Position numbers and translations under genes: made by a program
In this document: positions 33,163 to 43,350 of the stretch, piece by piece
Position numbering within the stretch: position 1 is the stretch's first letter
Layout of the letters: every line of letters starts with the position of its first letter
From: Teredinibacter franksiae
GTDB lineage: Bacteria > Pseudomonadota > Gammaproteobacteria > Pseudomonadales > Cellvibrionaceae
NCBI RefSeq assembly: GCF_014218805.1
Contig: NZ_JACJUV010000001.1
Span: 2,244,501-2,308,500 of the forward strand
DNA: 64,000 bases
Reading direction: 5' to 3'
The notes under the pieces: model-generated
What the model was told of the DNA's origin: nothing
The model's database searches: none
The model's input: only the letters and a program-made list of their open reading frames with translations

Positions 33163-35280
33163 TTGCTCACCATTGACTCGTTAAGCCACAGGCTTTCCTC
33201 TTACCTCGAACCGGCACAAATTAGCCGGGTCAAGCACGCATACTATTACGCCGAACAGGCCCACTCGGGCCAGTATCGGCGCAGCGGCGAACCCTATATT
33301 ACCCACCCCCTAGCCGTCGCCAACATACTCGCCTCTATACACATGGACCATCAAAGCCTAATGGCCGCAATGCTTCACGATGTTATCGAGGATACGGGTA
33401 TAGCAAAAGCAGCCATCACCAAGCAGTTCGGCGAACAGGTCGCCGATATTGTTGACGGCGTCAGTAAGCTCGCCAAAATCGAATACGAAACCCAGGCAGA
33501 AAAGCAAGCTAAGAACTTCCAAAAAATGGCCCTGGCCATGGCCCGAGACCTGCGCGTAATTGTGGTGAAATTATCCGACCGCTTACACAACATGCGCACA
33601 CTTGGCGCACTTCCGGCCGAAAAAAAACGTCGCATCGCCAAGGAAACCCTAGAAATCTACGCCCCCATTGCCCACCGCTTAGGCATGAACGACTGGCGTA
33701 TTGAATTCGAAGATCGTGGCTTTTCCGCCATGCATCCACTGCGCGCCACACGCCTGCACGCCTCTTTGCAGCAGGTACGCGGCAACCGAAAAACACTGGT
33801 TGAAAAAATTCAGGCCGCTATTGAAATGCGTTTGCAGCGCGAACATATTGAAGGCTTGGTCATCGGCCGCGAGAAACACCTTTACAGTATTTACAACAAA
33901 ATGCGCAGCAAGCATAAATCGTTCAAAGAGATTATGGACGTTTATGCATTTCGCATCATTGTGGAAGATATCGATACTTGTTATCGATCCTTGGGCGCGA
34001 TTCACAACTTATACAAGCCCAAGCCTGGCGAATTTAAAGACTACATTGCCATCCCCAAAGAGAATGGCTATCAGTCGCTACATTCTGTAGTCATAGGCAC
34101 CCAGGGCGTGCCCATCGAAGTACAGATTCGCACCAAAGAAATGGACGAACTTGCCAGCCGTGGCGTCGCGGCACACTGGCTGTATAAATCATCTGGTGAT
34201 GATAAACCAACATCTTACGGTAGCTACGACCGCGCCAATCGCTGGATAAAACGTCTACTGGAAATCCAACAACATACCAACAGTTCGGTAGAGTTTGTTG
34301 AAAACGTTAAAATCGATCTGTTCCGCGACGAAGTCTACGTGTTCACCCCTAATGGCGAAATTATCGAGCTACCGGCCGGCTCCACGCCGGTCGATTTTGC
34401 CTACGGCGTGCATACTCAGGTCGGTAATACCTGCGTCGCCTGCCGTATTAATGACCGGCCCGCACCCCTGTCGCAGCCGCTGGAAAGTGGCCAGAAGGTT
34501 AAAGTGATTACCTCCGAGAAATCTCAGCCCAACCCCAACTGGCTGAACTTTGTGATTACCGCAAAAGCGCGTTCGGCCATTCGCCACTATCTCAAAAACC
34601 AGCGTCATACGGAATCTATTGAGCTGGGCAAGCGCATGCTGATTCGCGCGCTTACTAACAACAATATTCATTTCGAAAAATTAACAGGTGAACATCTTAA
34701 ATCACTGCAGGACAATACCGGCTGTGACTCTCTGGACACCATGTACGAGCGCATTGGCTTAGGCGAAATTGCAACCGTTACCATCACCAAAATTCTATCG
34801 CCCGAAACCTCTGGTAATGACAATGCCAACACCACTAGCCCCATAACAATCGATTCTGCCGACAGTCTGCTGATCAGCTTTGCCCGCTGCTGTCGCCCCA
34901 TACCGGGCGACCCGGTTATTGCGCATTTAAGTAGCGGCAAGGGTATGGTGGTACACAGGGAGACCTGTAAAAACGTCAGCGGCCTGCGCTCGAAAAATGA
35001 GAATATCTCCGATATCAGCTGGTCTTCTACCGTAGAGGGCGAATTTCTGACCCAGGTTCGCGTTGAAGTGAAAGCCGAACGCGGTATTATCGCCTCCCTC
35101 GCTACCCGTATCGCTAATACCAGCACCAGTATCGAAGGTATTCAAGTTGACGAACGCGACGCTGAACACAGCGTCATTACCCTCACTATTGAAGTAAACA
35201 GTCGAGTCCATCTCGCCAATGTAATGCGCTCTGTTCGCAACATGCGTTCAGTAGAAAGCGTTAGCCGACCACAAAACTAG
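33163..35280 (+). CDS. spoT: Bifunctional (p)ppGpp synthetase/hydrolase SpoT
   Basis: Makes and degrades the stringent-response alarmone. 705 residues in the usual order: HD hydrolase domain ([24 protein letters not shown]), synthetase domain ([33 protein letters not shown]), TGS domain ([18 protein letters not shown]), and a C-terminal ACT domain ([20 protein letters not shown]). Both catalytic halves look intact. The start is a TTG at 33163 with GGGGAAAG six bases away; no in-frame ATG fits better. Confidence 0.96.
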   Translation: MLTIDSLSHRLSSYLEPAQISRVKHAYYYAEQAHSGQYRRSGEPYITHPLAVANILASIHMDHQSLMAAMLHDVIEDTGIAKAAITKQFGEQVADIVDGVSKLAKIEYETQAEKQAKNFQKMALAMARDLRVIVVKLSDRLHNMRTLGALPAEKKRRIAKETLEIYAPIAHRLGMNDWRIEFEDRGFSAMHPLRATRLHASLQQVRGNRKTLVEKIQAAIEMRLQREHIEGLVIGREKHLYSIYNKMRSKHKSFKEIMDVYAFRIIVEDIDTCYRSLGAIHNLYKPKPGEFKDYIAIPKENGYQSLHSVVIGTQGVPIEVQIRTKEMDELASRGVAAHWLYKSSGDDKPTSYGSYDRANRWIKRLLEIQQHTNSSVEFVENVKIDLFRDEVYVFTPNGEIIELPAGSTPVDFAYGVHTQVGNTCVACRINDRPAPLSQPLESGQKVKVITSEKSQPNPNWLNFVITAKARSAIRHYLKNQRHTESIELGKRMLIRALTNNNIHFEKLTGEHLKSLQDNTGCDSLDTMYERIGLGEIATVTITKILSPETSGNDNANTTSPITIDSADSLLISFARCCRPIPGDPVIAHLSSGKGMVVHRETCKNVSGLRSKNENISDISWSSTVEGEFLTQVRVEVKAERGIIASLATRIANTSTSIEGIQVDERDAEHSVITLTIEVNSRVHLANVMRSVRNMRSVESVSRPQN

Positions 35281-35308
35281 CCAACCACAAGCCAAGAGAA
35301 TTCTTACC

Positions 35309-35692
35309 ATGCCCAACAGAGCCATTATTCATTCAGAAAATGCGCCGAAAGCCATCGGCACTTATTCTCAGGCCGTAAAAGTCAGCAATACGGTTTATCT
35401 CTCGGGGCAAATTCCATTGGTCCCGGAAACCATGACTATGGTCGAAGGCGATTTCGCCGCCCAAGCCGAACAGGTTTTTAAGAATTTAAGCGCGGTATGC
35501 ACAGCAGCCGATGGCAGTCTTCAGCATATTGTGAAACTCAATATATACCTCACCGATCTTAGCCACTTTCCTAGTATCAACGACGTCATGGCTAAATATT
35601 TTCGAGAACCCTACCCCGCTCGTGCGGCCATCGGCGTTAAAGAATTACCCAAAGGCGCCTTGGTTGAAGCCGACGGCATAATGGTAGTTTAA
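35309..35692 (+). CDS. ridA: RidA family enamine/imine deaminase
   Basis: 127 residues, the family length. [29 protein letters not shown] at the start (read as two joined motifs), the Arg of the active site in [19 protein letters not shown]. Hydrolyses reactive enamines such as 2-aminoacrylate formed by PLP enzymes. It starts 28 bases after spoT and its stop overlaps that of the convergent ComB gene by four bases. Confidence 0.95.
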   Translation: MPNRAIIHSENAPKAIGTYSQAVKVSNTVYLSGQIPLVPETMTMVEGDFAAQAEQVFKNLSAVCTAADGSLQHIVKLNIYLTDLSHFPSINDVMAKYFREPYPARAAIGVKELPKGALVEADGIMVV

Positions 35693-36384
35693 GAGACCTT
35701 AATCACCGAAAGTTCACTGGCGTTTGCGCTTATCGCTTGCGCCTGAAGCGCAAAATTAAAATGATTAAAGTTCAGACAGCAATCAAAATCCGCCGAGGGC
35801 GACCACGGCTGGGCGGGGTCAAAAAATCGTGCCGAATAGGGCGATCCTCTTAGTTTTCGATAAACAATACCATCATCCACTTCGCGCCCCCGCAATAACT
35901 CGGTAAGATAATCAGCATATAACCAGTCTTCATCCGATGCCTCGTTGGCGTTGAGCCCCATCCTTACCAAGGTAACAATTTTGGGTGACAAGCTCTGAAT
36001 GACCGCTGCTGTTGCACGCGCATTCACAAAGGCACCGGTATACACTGTTTCGGCGTTTCTCGCGTTAACCAATCCCTGCGTGCCCGCGTGCGTAGTGTGC
36101 ACAACGGTTTTACCCTGCAATCGCTCACCGGCGATTTCGCTTGGCGAATTACCAAAATCAAATCCCGGTAGGCGTTTACCATACCGCTCCCCCAATAACA
36201 CTGGGCGAGACAACGTATCCGCCATCGCCAGTGCTCTATCACTGTCGTCTACCGCAATAACCGTCTCCGCACCCGCATTAAAGCAATAACACGCTGTAGT
36301 GAAAGCCCTGAACACATCAATCACAACCGTAACCCCGCGCGCCTGCTTAGCGCCCGCAACAAAATCAACAACATTAATCTGCAT
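35689..36384 (-). CDS. 2-phosphosulfolactate phosphatase family protein (ComB-like)
   Basis: 231 residues matching the ComB family: [39 protein letters not shown], and [13 protein letters not shown]. The archetype makes sulfolactate in methanogen coenzyme M synthesis; bacterial members often lack that pathway and their true substrate is uncertain. No other sulfolactate genes are near. It is divergent from oxyR. Confidence 0.75.
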   Translation of the reverse strand: MQINVVDFVAGAKQARGVTVVIDVFRAFTTACYCFNAGAETVIAVDDSDRALAMADTLSRPVLLGERYGKRLPGFDFGNSPSEIAGERLQGKTVVHTTHAGTQGLVNARNAETVYTGAFVNARATAAVIQSLSPKIVTLVRMGLNANEASDEDWLYADYLTELLRGREVDDGIVYRKLRGSPYSARFFDPAQPWSPSADFDCCLNFNHFNFALQAQAISANASELSVIKVS

Positions 36385-36560
36385 GATGCGCTCTCAATAT
36401 CAGAAAGGAAAAATTAAATGAAAGGATGATTTACCAACTGAAGACCCTAGTGTAGGCTTATTAACGATTCGTAACTAATAGATTTAGGGCATAAAAGAAA
36501 AATTAGTTGTGGTTAGATTTTCAACCTAGGTTATCAAACCAACTCAGGGGCAACCCCATC

Positions 36561-37481
36561 ATGACTCTGACAGAACTGCGTTATATCGTAACCCTTGCAC
36601 AGGAACAGCATTTTGGCCGCGCCGCAGATCGCTGCCACGTTTCCCAGCCCACCCTGAGTATCGCCGTTAAAAAACTGGAAGAAGAGCTAAAGGTTTCCAT
36701 TTTTGAGCGGTCCAAAACGCGCGTGTCACCAACACCGCTGGGCGAAAACATTATTCAGCAGGCGCAAAAAGTTCTTGAGCAGGCGGCATCGATAAAAGAC
36801 ATTGCCAACTCAGGTAAAAACCAACTGACCAACCCTTTTCACATTGGTGCCATCTTCACGATTGGCCCCTACCTATTTCCGCGACTGATCCCCTCATTGC
36901 AAAAACTAGCGCCAGACATGCCGCTTTATATCGAAGAAAGCTATACAGCTACGCTACGCCGTCGAATTCGCCACGGTGACTTAGACGCCATTGTTGTCGC
37001 CCTGCCTTTTACCGAGGCCGATGTAGTTACCCAACCGCTGTACGAAGAACCTTTTGTTGTTTTATTGGGCAGAGGCCACCCCCTGAGCAACAAAACACAC
37101 ATCGAACCCGCAGAACTTAACCAAGACAACGTGCTACTACTCGGAGAAGGCCACTGCTTCCGCGATCAGGTTTTAGAGGCGTGCCCCACGCTAAAGCCCT
37201 CCGTAGACGACCCCCGCGGAAATATTCGCACGGCCGCCGAAGGTAGCTCACTGGAAACATTAAAGTATATGGTCGCCTCAGGATTGGGTATTACTATTTT
37301 GCCGCAATCTGCCGCAATGACAGGCCATTACCTTAGTGACGACCTCATTATTAAACCCTTTGTCGACCCGGTACCGAAAAGAACCGTAGCGCTAGCATGG
37401 CGTGCAAGCTTTCCCAGGCTACAGGCAATCGATGCCATTCGAGACTCTATTACCGACTGTAAAGTAGGGGAAAACTTTTAG
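36561..37481 (+). CDS. oxyR: Hydrogen-peroxide sensor OxyR (LysR family)
   Basis: 306 residues from the ATG at 36561 (the frame opens 18 codons further up without support). Helix-turn-helix: YIVTLAQEQHFGRAADRCHV and SQPTLSIAVKKLEEEL. The two redox cysteines are in GEGHCFRDQVLEACP, spaced as in E. coli (Cys199/Cys208), so peroxide sensing by disulfide formation is expected. In Pseudomonas oxyR precedes recG; here recG is missing and a GGDEF/EAL gene converges on it. Confidence 0.94.
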   Translation: MTLTELRYIVTLAQEQHFGRAADRCHVSQPTLSIAVKKLEEELKVSIFERSKTRVSPTPLGENIIQQAQKVLEQAASIKDIANSGKNQLTNPFHIGAIFTIGPYLFPRLIPSLQKLAPDMPLYIEESYTATLRRRIRHGDLDAIVVALPFTEADVVTQPLYEEPFVVLLGRGHPLSNKTHIEPAELNQDNVLLLGEGHCFRDQVLEACPTLKPSVDDPRGNIRTAAEGSSLETLKYMVASGLGITILPQSAAMTGHYLSDDLIIKPFVDPVPKRTVALAWRASFPRLQAIDAIRDSITDCKVGENF

Positions 37482-37509
37482 GCTTATTCCAAGTATATAG
37501 GCTAAGCAA

Positions 37510-39357
37510 TTAGTGCAAGTACATTGCCGTAGACGTAACCAGCCGCTGTAGACGCTCCAGCGGCTGGGGACGCTCGAAGTAAAAACCTTGATAGTATTCA
37601 CAACCAAGAGATTTAAGGCTGTTCAATTCGGTTTCAGATTCAACACCTTCGGCAATAACCGCTAAACCCAAACTATTGCCGAGCGCAATTATCGTTTCGA
37701 CGATGGCTCGATTGCCCACATCTTTATCCATATTGCGGACGAAACTCTGATCAATTTTCAGCGTAGAAATTGGAAACCGGTTCAAATAAGCTAACGACGA
37801 ATAGCCAGTACCAAAGTCATCAACAGATATGCGCACCCCCAAATTACGCAAGCGGTGCATTTTGCTTGCTGTCTCAGACATATTCTTAACCAGCGTGCTT
37901 TCCGTTAATTCTATTTCGAGCAAGGCCGGATCAACGCCTGTGCGTGAAATCACCTCAAATAATTCATCCACAAATCCAGACTGATTAAATTGTAGTGCGC
38001 TCACATTTACCGCGATACAGTCAAAATGCTCGGGTAACCCATGGCGCTGTAGTTGTTTAATATCCTCACAAACACGACGAATGACCCAGCGGCCGATTTC
38101 CAGCATTAGGCCGGTATCTTCCGCTACCGAAATAAAAACGGCCGGCGAGCAAATCGCCCTATTTGAGTGATTCCAGCGAATCAATGCTTCGGCGCCAACA
38201 CATTCGCCCGAATCACAAAACTGTGGCTGATAGTGCAACGTGAAATCACTAAAATCTTTAATCGCCGCCTGAAGCTCCTTTTCTATTTCCAGGCGACGCT
38301 CAATCTCTCGGGACATTTCTTCATTATAGAAAGCGGAAGAATTAGGGCCTTGGGATTTCGCAATATACATCGCACTGTCGGCGTTTCTGAGCACGATATC
38401 TGCCGAACTGCACTTACCTGGAAAAACATCAATACCTACACTCGGGGTAATGTGGAGCATATGCCCATTTGCCAGTACCGGTATAGAAAAGGCGTCTCGT
38501 AATTTACCCAGTACACAATGGATCGTTTCTTCTATATCGGTATTTCCCTGTCCAGAAATCAACAACACAAATTCATCACCCGCCAAGCGAGCAACAACGT
38601 CCCGATCGAATACGAGCGTTTGCAATATACGTGCAACCGCCACTAGCAGCGCATCGCCGGTTGAATGCCCTAAGGAATCGTTAACAGATTTAAAACGATC
38701 AAGATCAATAAACAACAACGCACTCCGAATACCGTAGTCTTGACAGAGAACAATCTCATCTTCCAGCTTTTTTAATACAAACCGACGATTGGGTAGCTGC
38801 GTGAGCTCATCGTGATACAACTGAAAGCGTACTTTTTTCTCTGCCCTTTCTCGAGCCTCTATTGCCAGCAACAACTGCTCGTGCTCAATCGACGCCTGAC
38901 AGCTAATTGCCAACCGTTGAAATATCGGCCGTAACAATTGCAACACAGCGTCAGCCAGTGGTTTGTCCATTCTATGGAGTACCACAACACCAAAATTTGC
39001 AAGGTTATAGTAATGAAGAACCTTACCGTAATCTAATTGCGCTTCAGTAACAAAGTTACCGTTATCTCTTTCCGTTTTTTCAAAATAAGCATTAAGGCTA
39101 AGCGGTTGCTGTAACTGCTTTCTGTGGGGGGTGCTCAAAAAAGGTGTGACGAAACTATCCGGTAAAATATTGGTACACTGCACAGCATTGTTAGCATCTA
39201 GATATAGGTAAAAATGCAATTCCGCAATACCCAGTCGACGAATACAGGTTCTAGAAAAATGCTCAAGCATCGGCCTCAACAATAACTGCCGGCCAATGGC
39301 CATACCTAATTCATGCTGAATAGAGATTAAACTGAGCGCATCGTTGTTAGTCGTCAT
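37510..39357 (-). CDS. GGDEF/EAL c-di-GMP protein, FIST partner
   Basis: 615 residues. About 170 N-terminal residues form an unnamed input region (LISIQHELGMAIGRQLLLRP) without membrane segments, so the protein is soluble. GGDEF domain follows with the altered motif AGDEF in RLAGDEFVLL; AGDEF forms can be active. The EAL domain carries GAEALIRWNH, NVSALQF, ELTESTLV and the loop-6 metal site DDFGTGYSSL, so phosphodiesterase activity is likely. It is 68 bases downstream of a FIST sensor gene on the same strand and is probably controlled by it. Confidence 0.88.
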   Translation of the reverse strand: MTTNNDALSLISIQHELGMAIGRQLLLRPMLEHFSRTCIRRLGIAELHFYLYLDANNAVQCTNILPDSFVTPFLSTPHRKQLQQPLSLNAYFEKTERDNGNFVTEAQLDYGKVLHYYNLANFGVVVLHRMDKPLADAVLQLLRPIFQRLAISCQASIEHEQLLLAIEARERAEKKVRFQLYHDELTQLPNRRFVLKKLEDEIVLCQDYGIRSALLFIDLDRFKSVNDSLGHSTGDALLVAVARILQTLVFDRDVVARLAGDEFVLLISGQGNTDIEETIHCVLGKLRDAFSIPVLANGHMLHITPSVGIDVFPGKCSSADIVLRNADSAMYIAKSQGPNSSAFYNEEMSREIERRLEIEKELQAAIKDFSDFTLHYQPQFCDSGECVGAEALIRWNHSNRAICSPAVFISVAEDTGLMLEIGRWVIRRVCEDIKQLQRHGLPEHFDCIAVNVSALQFNQSGFVDELFEVISRTGVDPALLEIELTESTLVKNMSETASKMHRLRNLGVRISVDDFGTGYSSLAYLNRFPISTLKIDQSFVRNMDKDVGNRAIVETIIALGNSLGLAVIAEGVESETELNSLKSLGCEYYQGFYFERPQPLERLQRLVTSTAMYLH

Positions 39358-39425
39358 TTGACTTTTTTACTCGAATTTAAAACTATTATTCATAGTGAAG
39401 CGCGGAAACAAGGCCTATACGTCTC

Positions 39426-40577
39426 TCAAGAAAATAACGCTATCACCGTAGACTTATTCAACAATTGAAACGGGCCATGACGGGATTGGCCAATCTCCCC
39501 CAATGTTAGCGCGCCTATCACCTCGGTACTTTTATTTAAATGGCCAACAATGGCTTCCAATTCTCGATTGAATTCATTTGCTAAAAATAAGCTGCGGCTA
39601 ATACAGTCAAATACCAGTGCGGTTTGCCGCTCTTCCACAGGCTTAACATCCGCAGATATGCCGCTGGCGACCAGCGCTTCTTTAGCCGCCCCGGCCGAGG
39701 CCGCCACCAGGCTTTCGCATACCCCCTCCAGTAAATAGACGGTTGAATTAACCGGCACATCCCCCACACAAACCAATGAGGTGCCATCGAGCTTAAGGGG
39801 GTCTCGCACCAAGATATCGCCATCAACACTCGCAATACCCAGGGGGTAAGTTTTGGCAATATCAAAAAACGCATGAGTAGAAAAGCGCATGCCCGCATGC
39901 GCTTCAACAACCTTGCGATATACGTCGAATGCTGGCTGGTAATTCAGATACTCTAACGTATTGCCGTGGGCACCGGTAACCAAGAAAGGCCCCTCTAACG
40001 TCTGCCAACCATGGCTCACCCCCGCCGCATAGCGCCGCTTAGTAGCGACAATAAGCGCAGCATCTTCAAGCATGCCTTTATTACTAAACAAGCAGGGCTT
40101 CTGAATAAAATCAAGCGAACCGGCACCGCCACCCACCGGTTTACAGTCGCCACCCACCGAGGAATACAGCTCCTCTACCAATCGCTCGATATTGCTCGCC
40201 AATCCATCGGGCAACACAATCAGCGAAGGGAAGGCTTCCAGTGACGCCTGCATAGCGGCTACTTGTTCGGTAACGGCCGCTTCATCACGACTGAGCTGCT
40301 CGATAGTAAACACCTCAAAATGCCCCTTTAACCCCAATACCAACGTGCCACTATCTAGCGCCTCGGCGCCTCGAATTAGCTTTGGAAAAACACCACCAAA
40401 AAGGGGGATTCCGACACCGGTAAGAGCCGGATCAGCTAGGGACGGGGTCCAGTTGTCTGCATCACAGGCAAGAATGCACAAAGCATCCGCTCCTGCAGCC
40501 GTCACCCGAGCGATTGAGTGTGCCAAAGCGTTCGTTTCAGGGACTTCACAAACCTCAAGCGCACACACCAACGTCAT
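39426..40577 (-). CDS. FIST-domain sensor protein (NosP-like)
   Basis: 383 residues from the ATG at 40577; the upstream extension to 40640 lacks a ribosome site. It has a FIST_N region (DALCILACDADNWTPSLADP, GVGIPLFGGVFPK, PVGGGAGSLDF) and a FIST_C region (RDPLKLDGTSLVCVGDVPVN, ALVFDCISRSLFL, VIGALTLGEIGQ). No membrane segment, so cytoplasmic. FIST proteins bind small ligands; the NosP group binds haem and senses nitric oxide and is encoded beside kinases or GGDEF/EAL enzymes, as here. Haem binding is inferred from context only. Confidence 0.8.
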   Translation of the reverse strand: MTLVCALEVCEVPETNALAHSIARVTAAGADALCILACDADNWTPSLADPALTGVGIPLFGGVFPKLIRGAEALDSGTLVLGLKGHFEVFTIEQLSRDEAAVTEQVAAMQASLEAFPSLIVLPDGLASNIERLVEELYSSVGGDCKPVGGGAGSLDFIQKPCLFSNKGMLEDAALIVATKRRYAAGVSHGWQTLEGPFLVTGAHGNTLEYLNYQPAFDVYRKVVEAHAGMRFSTHAFFDIAKTYPLGIASVDGDILVRDPLKLDGTSLVCVGDVPVNSTVYLLEGVCESLVAASAGAAKEALVASGISADVKPVEERQTALVFDCISRSLFLANEFNRELEAIVGHLNKSTEVIGALTLGEIGQSRHGPFQLLNKSTVIALFS

Positions 40578-40690
40578 GGAGTTAAATTCACTCTTAAATG
40601 ATATAAGTATAAGTGAAAATTTATTTTCTGCCGCTAGCAATAAGCGCTAGGTCTGAGACAATAGCGATTCAATCAATGATGGGTGTGTTT

Positions 40691-41353
40691 ATGGACGTTA
40701 AAGCAGCACTACAACAACGAAAATCTGTTAGAGCCTTTCTCAACAAGCCCGTCGAAACCCAAACTATACACCGTATTCTGGACGCAGCCCGGCATGCGCC
40801 CTCTGGTACCAATGCACAGCCTTGGCAGGTTGCCGTTGTCAGTGGTAAAAAAAAGAAGGCGCTAGAGGAAAAACTGATAACCGCTTTCCAGTGTGGAGAC
40901 GAGGAGAAAATGGACTACCTCTATTACCCGCTGGAATGGATAGAACCCTATCGCTCACGTCGACGCGCTTGCGGCCTACAACTCTATACTGCACTCAATA
41001 TTACCCGTGCAGAGAAGGATCGCCAGCGCGCGCAATGGCAAGCCAACTACACAGCTTTTGAGGCACCCATTGTGCTGTACTTTTTTATCGATCCGGCGAT
41101 GAAAACAGGCTCGTTTATGGACTACGGCATGTTTTTACAGTCCATAATGCTCTCCGCAGTTGAAGAAGGGCTAGCAACCTGCCCCCAGGCTGCACTGGGG
41201 CAATACCCGGAAATCGTCAAGAAAGAACTACGTTATGAAGGTATGACGTTGGTATGCGGCATGGCCGTGGGCTACGAAGACAAAGGCGCACTGGTTAACA
41301 GTTATCGCACACCGCGAGAGCCAGTAGAGGTTTTTACCCGTTTTATTGACTGA
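40691..41353 (+). CDS. Nitroreductase family flavoprotein
   Basis: 220 residues from the ATG at 40691 (MDVKAALQQRKSVRAFLN). FMN-binding nitroreductase signatures: QRKSVRAFLNKPV, DAARHAPSGTNAQPWQVAVV, and the late segment GLATCPQAALGQYPEIVKK. It reduces nitro- or quinone-type compounds with NAD(P)H; the physiological substrate is not deducible. It is divergent from the FIST gene. Confidence 0.9.
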   Translation: MDVKAALQQRKSVRAFLNKPVETQTIHRILDAARHAPSGTNAQPWQVAVVSGKKKKALEEKLITAFQCGDEEKMDYLYYPLEWIEPYRSRRRACGLQLYTALNITRAEKDRQRAQWQANYTAFEAPIVLYFFIDPAMKTGSFMDYGMFLQSIMLSAVEEGLATCPQAALGQYPEIVKKELRYEGMTLVCGMAVGYEDKGALVNSYRTPREPVEVFTRFID

Positions 41354-41428
41354 TCCTAGGCCATTGCTAGCACTGATCGCCTAAACTGTGGTCAAATAGT
41401 TGCCCAAAAAATAATTAGCTCAACCACA

Positions 41429-42547
41429 ATGCATATATTGCGCCTAACAATACTTGCCTGCACCAGTCTACTACTGGCGGCCTGTGGTGGAGGAAATTCA
41501 GAGAACCCGTTAGACGCGGCCGTGTTAACACCCAATCTGGAATCAGTCGAACAATGTGCCCGCAGCGATATAGAGTCCATTCTCAGTAGCCGACTCGCAT
41601 CAGCTTCTACCGACACCGACTTTACCTTTTATCTGGAAAGCAGCGACGGCCAAGCATTCAGTTACAGCCGTGGCAATGCCGACCTCACGCGTAGCTACGA
41701 ATCGGCATCCACATCAAAGTGGGTTAGTGCCGCCATCATTCTTCAAGTGGTAGATCGCGGCTTAATGGCCCTGGACGACCATCCACAGGACTATCTGCCG
41801 AAAAGCGTATGGGATCTACCAGAAGACAGTGTGCTTAAAGATATTACCTTGGCCCAACTCTTAAGTTTTACCTCAGGGCTAGACCAACCGCAGCTATGCG
41901 ATAATTTACCCAATGCCGATTTTTTCCAGTGCGTTAGTAATATTGCCGACGACCATTTGCAATCGACAAATTTACCCGGCGGCATTTTTCATTACGGCAG
42001 CAATCACTTGCAGGTTGCCGGCGCTATGGCCGTTGAGGCAGGTGGTTACAGTAGTTGGCTAGAGTTATTCGACGAATTTAAAGCCGTAACTGGGCTGTTC
42101 CCTTCATCTCATTACAGCCTGCCATCACAGAATAATCCGCGCTTGGCTGGCGGTATGACTTGGACGGCCACCGACTATATCGACTTCATTCGCGCCTTCC
42201 GCGATGCCGATTTTTACAGTTCAACAGCCCCGGTTGAGCAAGCTACCAGCGATCAAATTGTGGGCGCTGTGATCAGTAACTCTCCCGCGATGAGCGGCAT
42301 TAGCGAAGACTGGCACTACGGTTTTGGCCTGTGGATTGAATGCCACGAATCATCGTTTAACAGTACCTGTGCGGAAACTCCCACAGTCTCCAGCCCCGGC
42401 GCCTATGGCGCTTACCCTTTCCTAAACACGTCTAACGGCGCCTTCGGTCTTATTGCCCGCCAGGGGCAGTTGGGTAGCTTTCGTGAAGGTTACGCCCTGC
42501 TGGATGGTGTGCGTGACCTAGTGGATAACTGGGCAGAGTGCCAGTAA
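41429..42547 (+). CDS. Serine beta-lactamase-fold hydrolase, lipoprotein
   Basis: 372 residues. N-terminal lipobox LLLAACGGGNSE marks a lipoprotein signal. The class C beta-lactamase/penicillin-binding-protein fold is recognised from the SxxK motif in SASTSKWVSAAIILQ and the Tyr motif in FHYGSNHLQVAG. Family members include esterases and peptidases as well as beta-lactamases; resistance cannot be inferred. A conserved HTG/KTG motif was not found, which favours an esterase-like role. Confidence 0.8.
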   Translation: MHILRLTILACTSLLLAACGGGNSENPLDAAVLTPNLESVEQCARSDIESILSSRLASASTDTDFTFYLESSDGQAFSYSRGNADLTRSYESASTSKWVSAAIILQVVDRGLMALDDHPQDYLPKSVWDLPEDSVLKDITLAQLLSFTSGLDQPQLCDNLPNADFFQCVSNIADDHLQSTNLPGGIFHYGSNHLQVAGAMAVEAGGYSSWLELFDEFKAVTGLFPSSHYSLPSQNNPRLAGGMTWTATDYIDFIRAFRDADFYSSTAPVEQATSDQIVGAVISNSPAMSGISEDWHYGFGLWIECHESSFNSTCAETPTVSSPGAYGAYPFLNTSNGAFGLIARQGQLGSFREGYALLDGVRDLVDNWAECQ

Positions 42548-42634
42548 AAATAAAACTCTCTTCACTGGTAACACCAGCGAAACACTGCATTACGGCAGGC
42601 TGGAGCGCCCTTCAACCTCATGTAAAACCCATAC

Positions 42635-43156
42635 TCACCTCGGCTTAGTGATGCGCGTAAACAATTCTGTCTTGCCATCTTTTCGTAACAACCGTACATC
42701 GTAGGGTTCAAATTTATCCCCCATTTCCATCCCCGGGCTGCCTATAGGCATACCCGCTACGGCCAAGCCCATAGCATTGGCTGGCTTCTCCGCGAGAAAA
42801 CGTTGAATGACATAAGCGGGTATATGGCCTTCAAAAATATAGCCTTGGCGGGAAACGGCCGTGTGGCAAGATTGGTATTCACTGGAGATATTCCAGCTCT
42901 GCTTAACCGCAACCAAGTCTTCTGGGTGTTCGACTTTTGACGTGAAGCCGGCTTCTTGCATATGCGCAACCCAATCGGCGCAACAGCCACAAGAGGCACT
43001 TTTGTACACCAGCAGGTCGACATCCGTTGGTGCCTGCTGAAAGTCCCCACTGTTAGCTGCCATTGGTACTGGCGCTTCATCCACCGGTTGCGTTTCTACA
43101 CCTTTGGAGCAGGACAAAACGCCAAGCAATAACATAATGACAAACAAACTTTTCAT
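42635..43156 (-). CDS. DUF411 metal-binding lipoprotein
   Basis: 173 residues. Signal with probable lipobox LLLGVLSCSK. The DUF411 domain follows: LLVYKSASCGCCADWVAHM, ISSEYQSCHTAV, GHIPAYVIQRFL and AVAGMPIGSPGMEMG. These Cys, His and Met clusters suit copper or another soft metal; DUF411 proteins occur in copper-resistance loci. No copper pump is in this window. Stands alone, convergent with the serine hydrolase. Confidence 0.82.
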   Translation of the reverse strand: MKSLFVIMLLLGVLSCSKGVETQPVDEAPVPMAANSGDFQQAPTDVDLLVYKSASCGCCADWVAHMQEAGFTSKVEHPEDLVAVKQSWNISSEYQSCHTAVSRQGYIFEGHIPAYVIQRFLAEKPANAMGLAVAGMPIGSPGMEMGDKFEPYDVRLLRKDGKTELFTRITKPR

Positions 43157-43350
43157 AAGCTTCTCCAGTAGATACCCGAGGGAAATCGGTGATGGGGAGT
43201 ATTCAGTTGCTATCCGTTACGTCATCGCACAGCAGCCCTGCAACAGTCTAGGCGAAAACATGCAGGAGCAGTCACTCTATTGCGACTTTTCCAGCGTAAA
43301 TTCTCTATAGCGCAATGGCTAGCTATTAGTCGTTCCAACGAGACCAGCCG

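Noticed and set aside
33701..34090. 129-codon frame inside spoT
   Set aside because: Out-of-frame reading of the conserved synthetase domain; composition is not protein-like.
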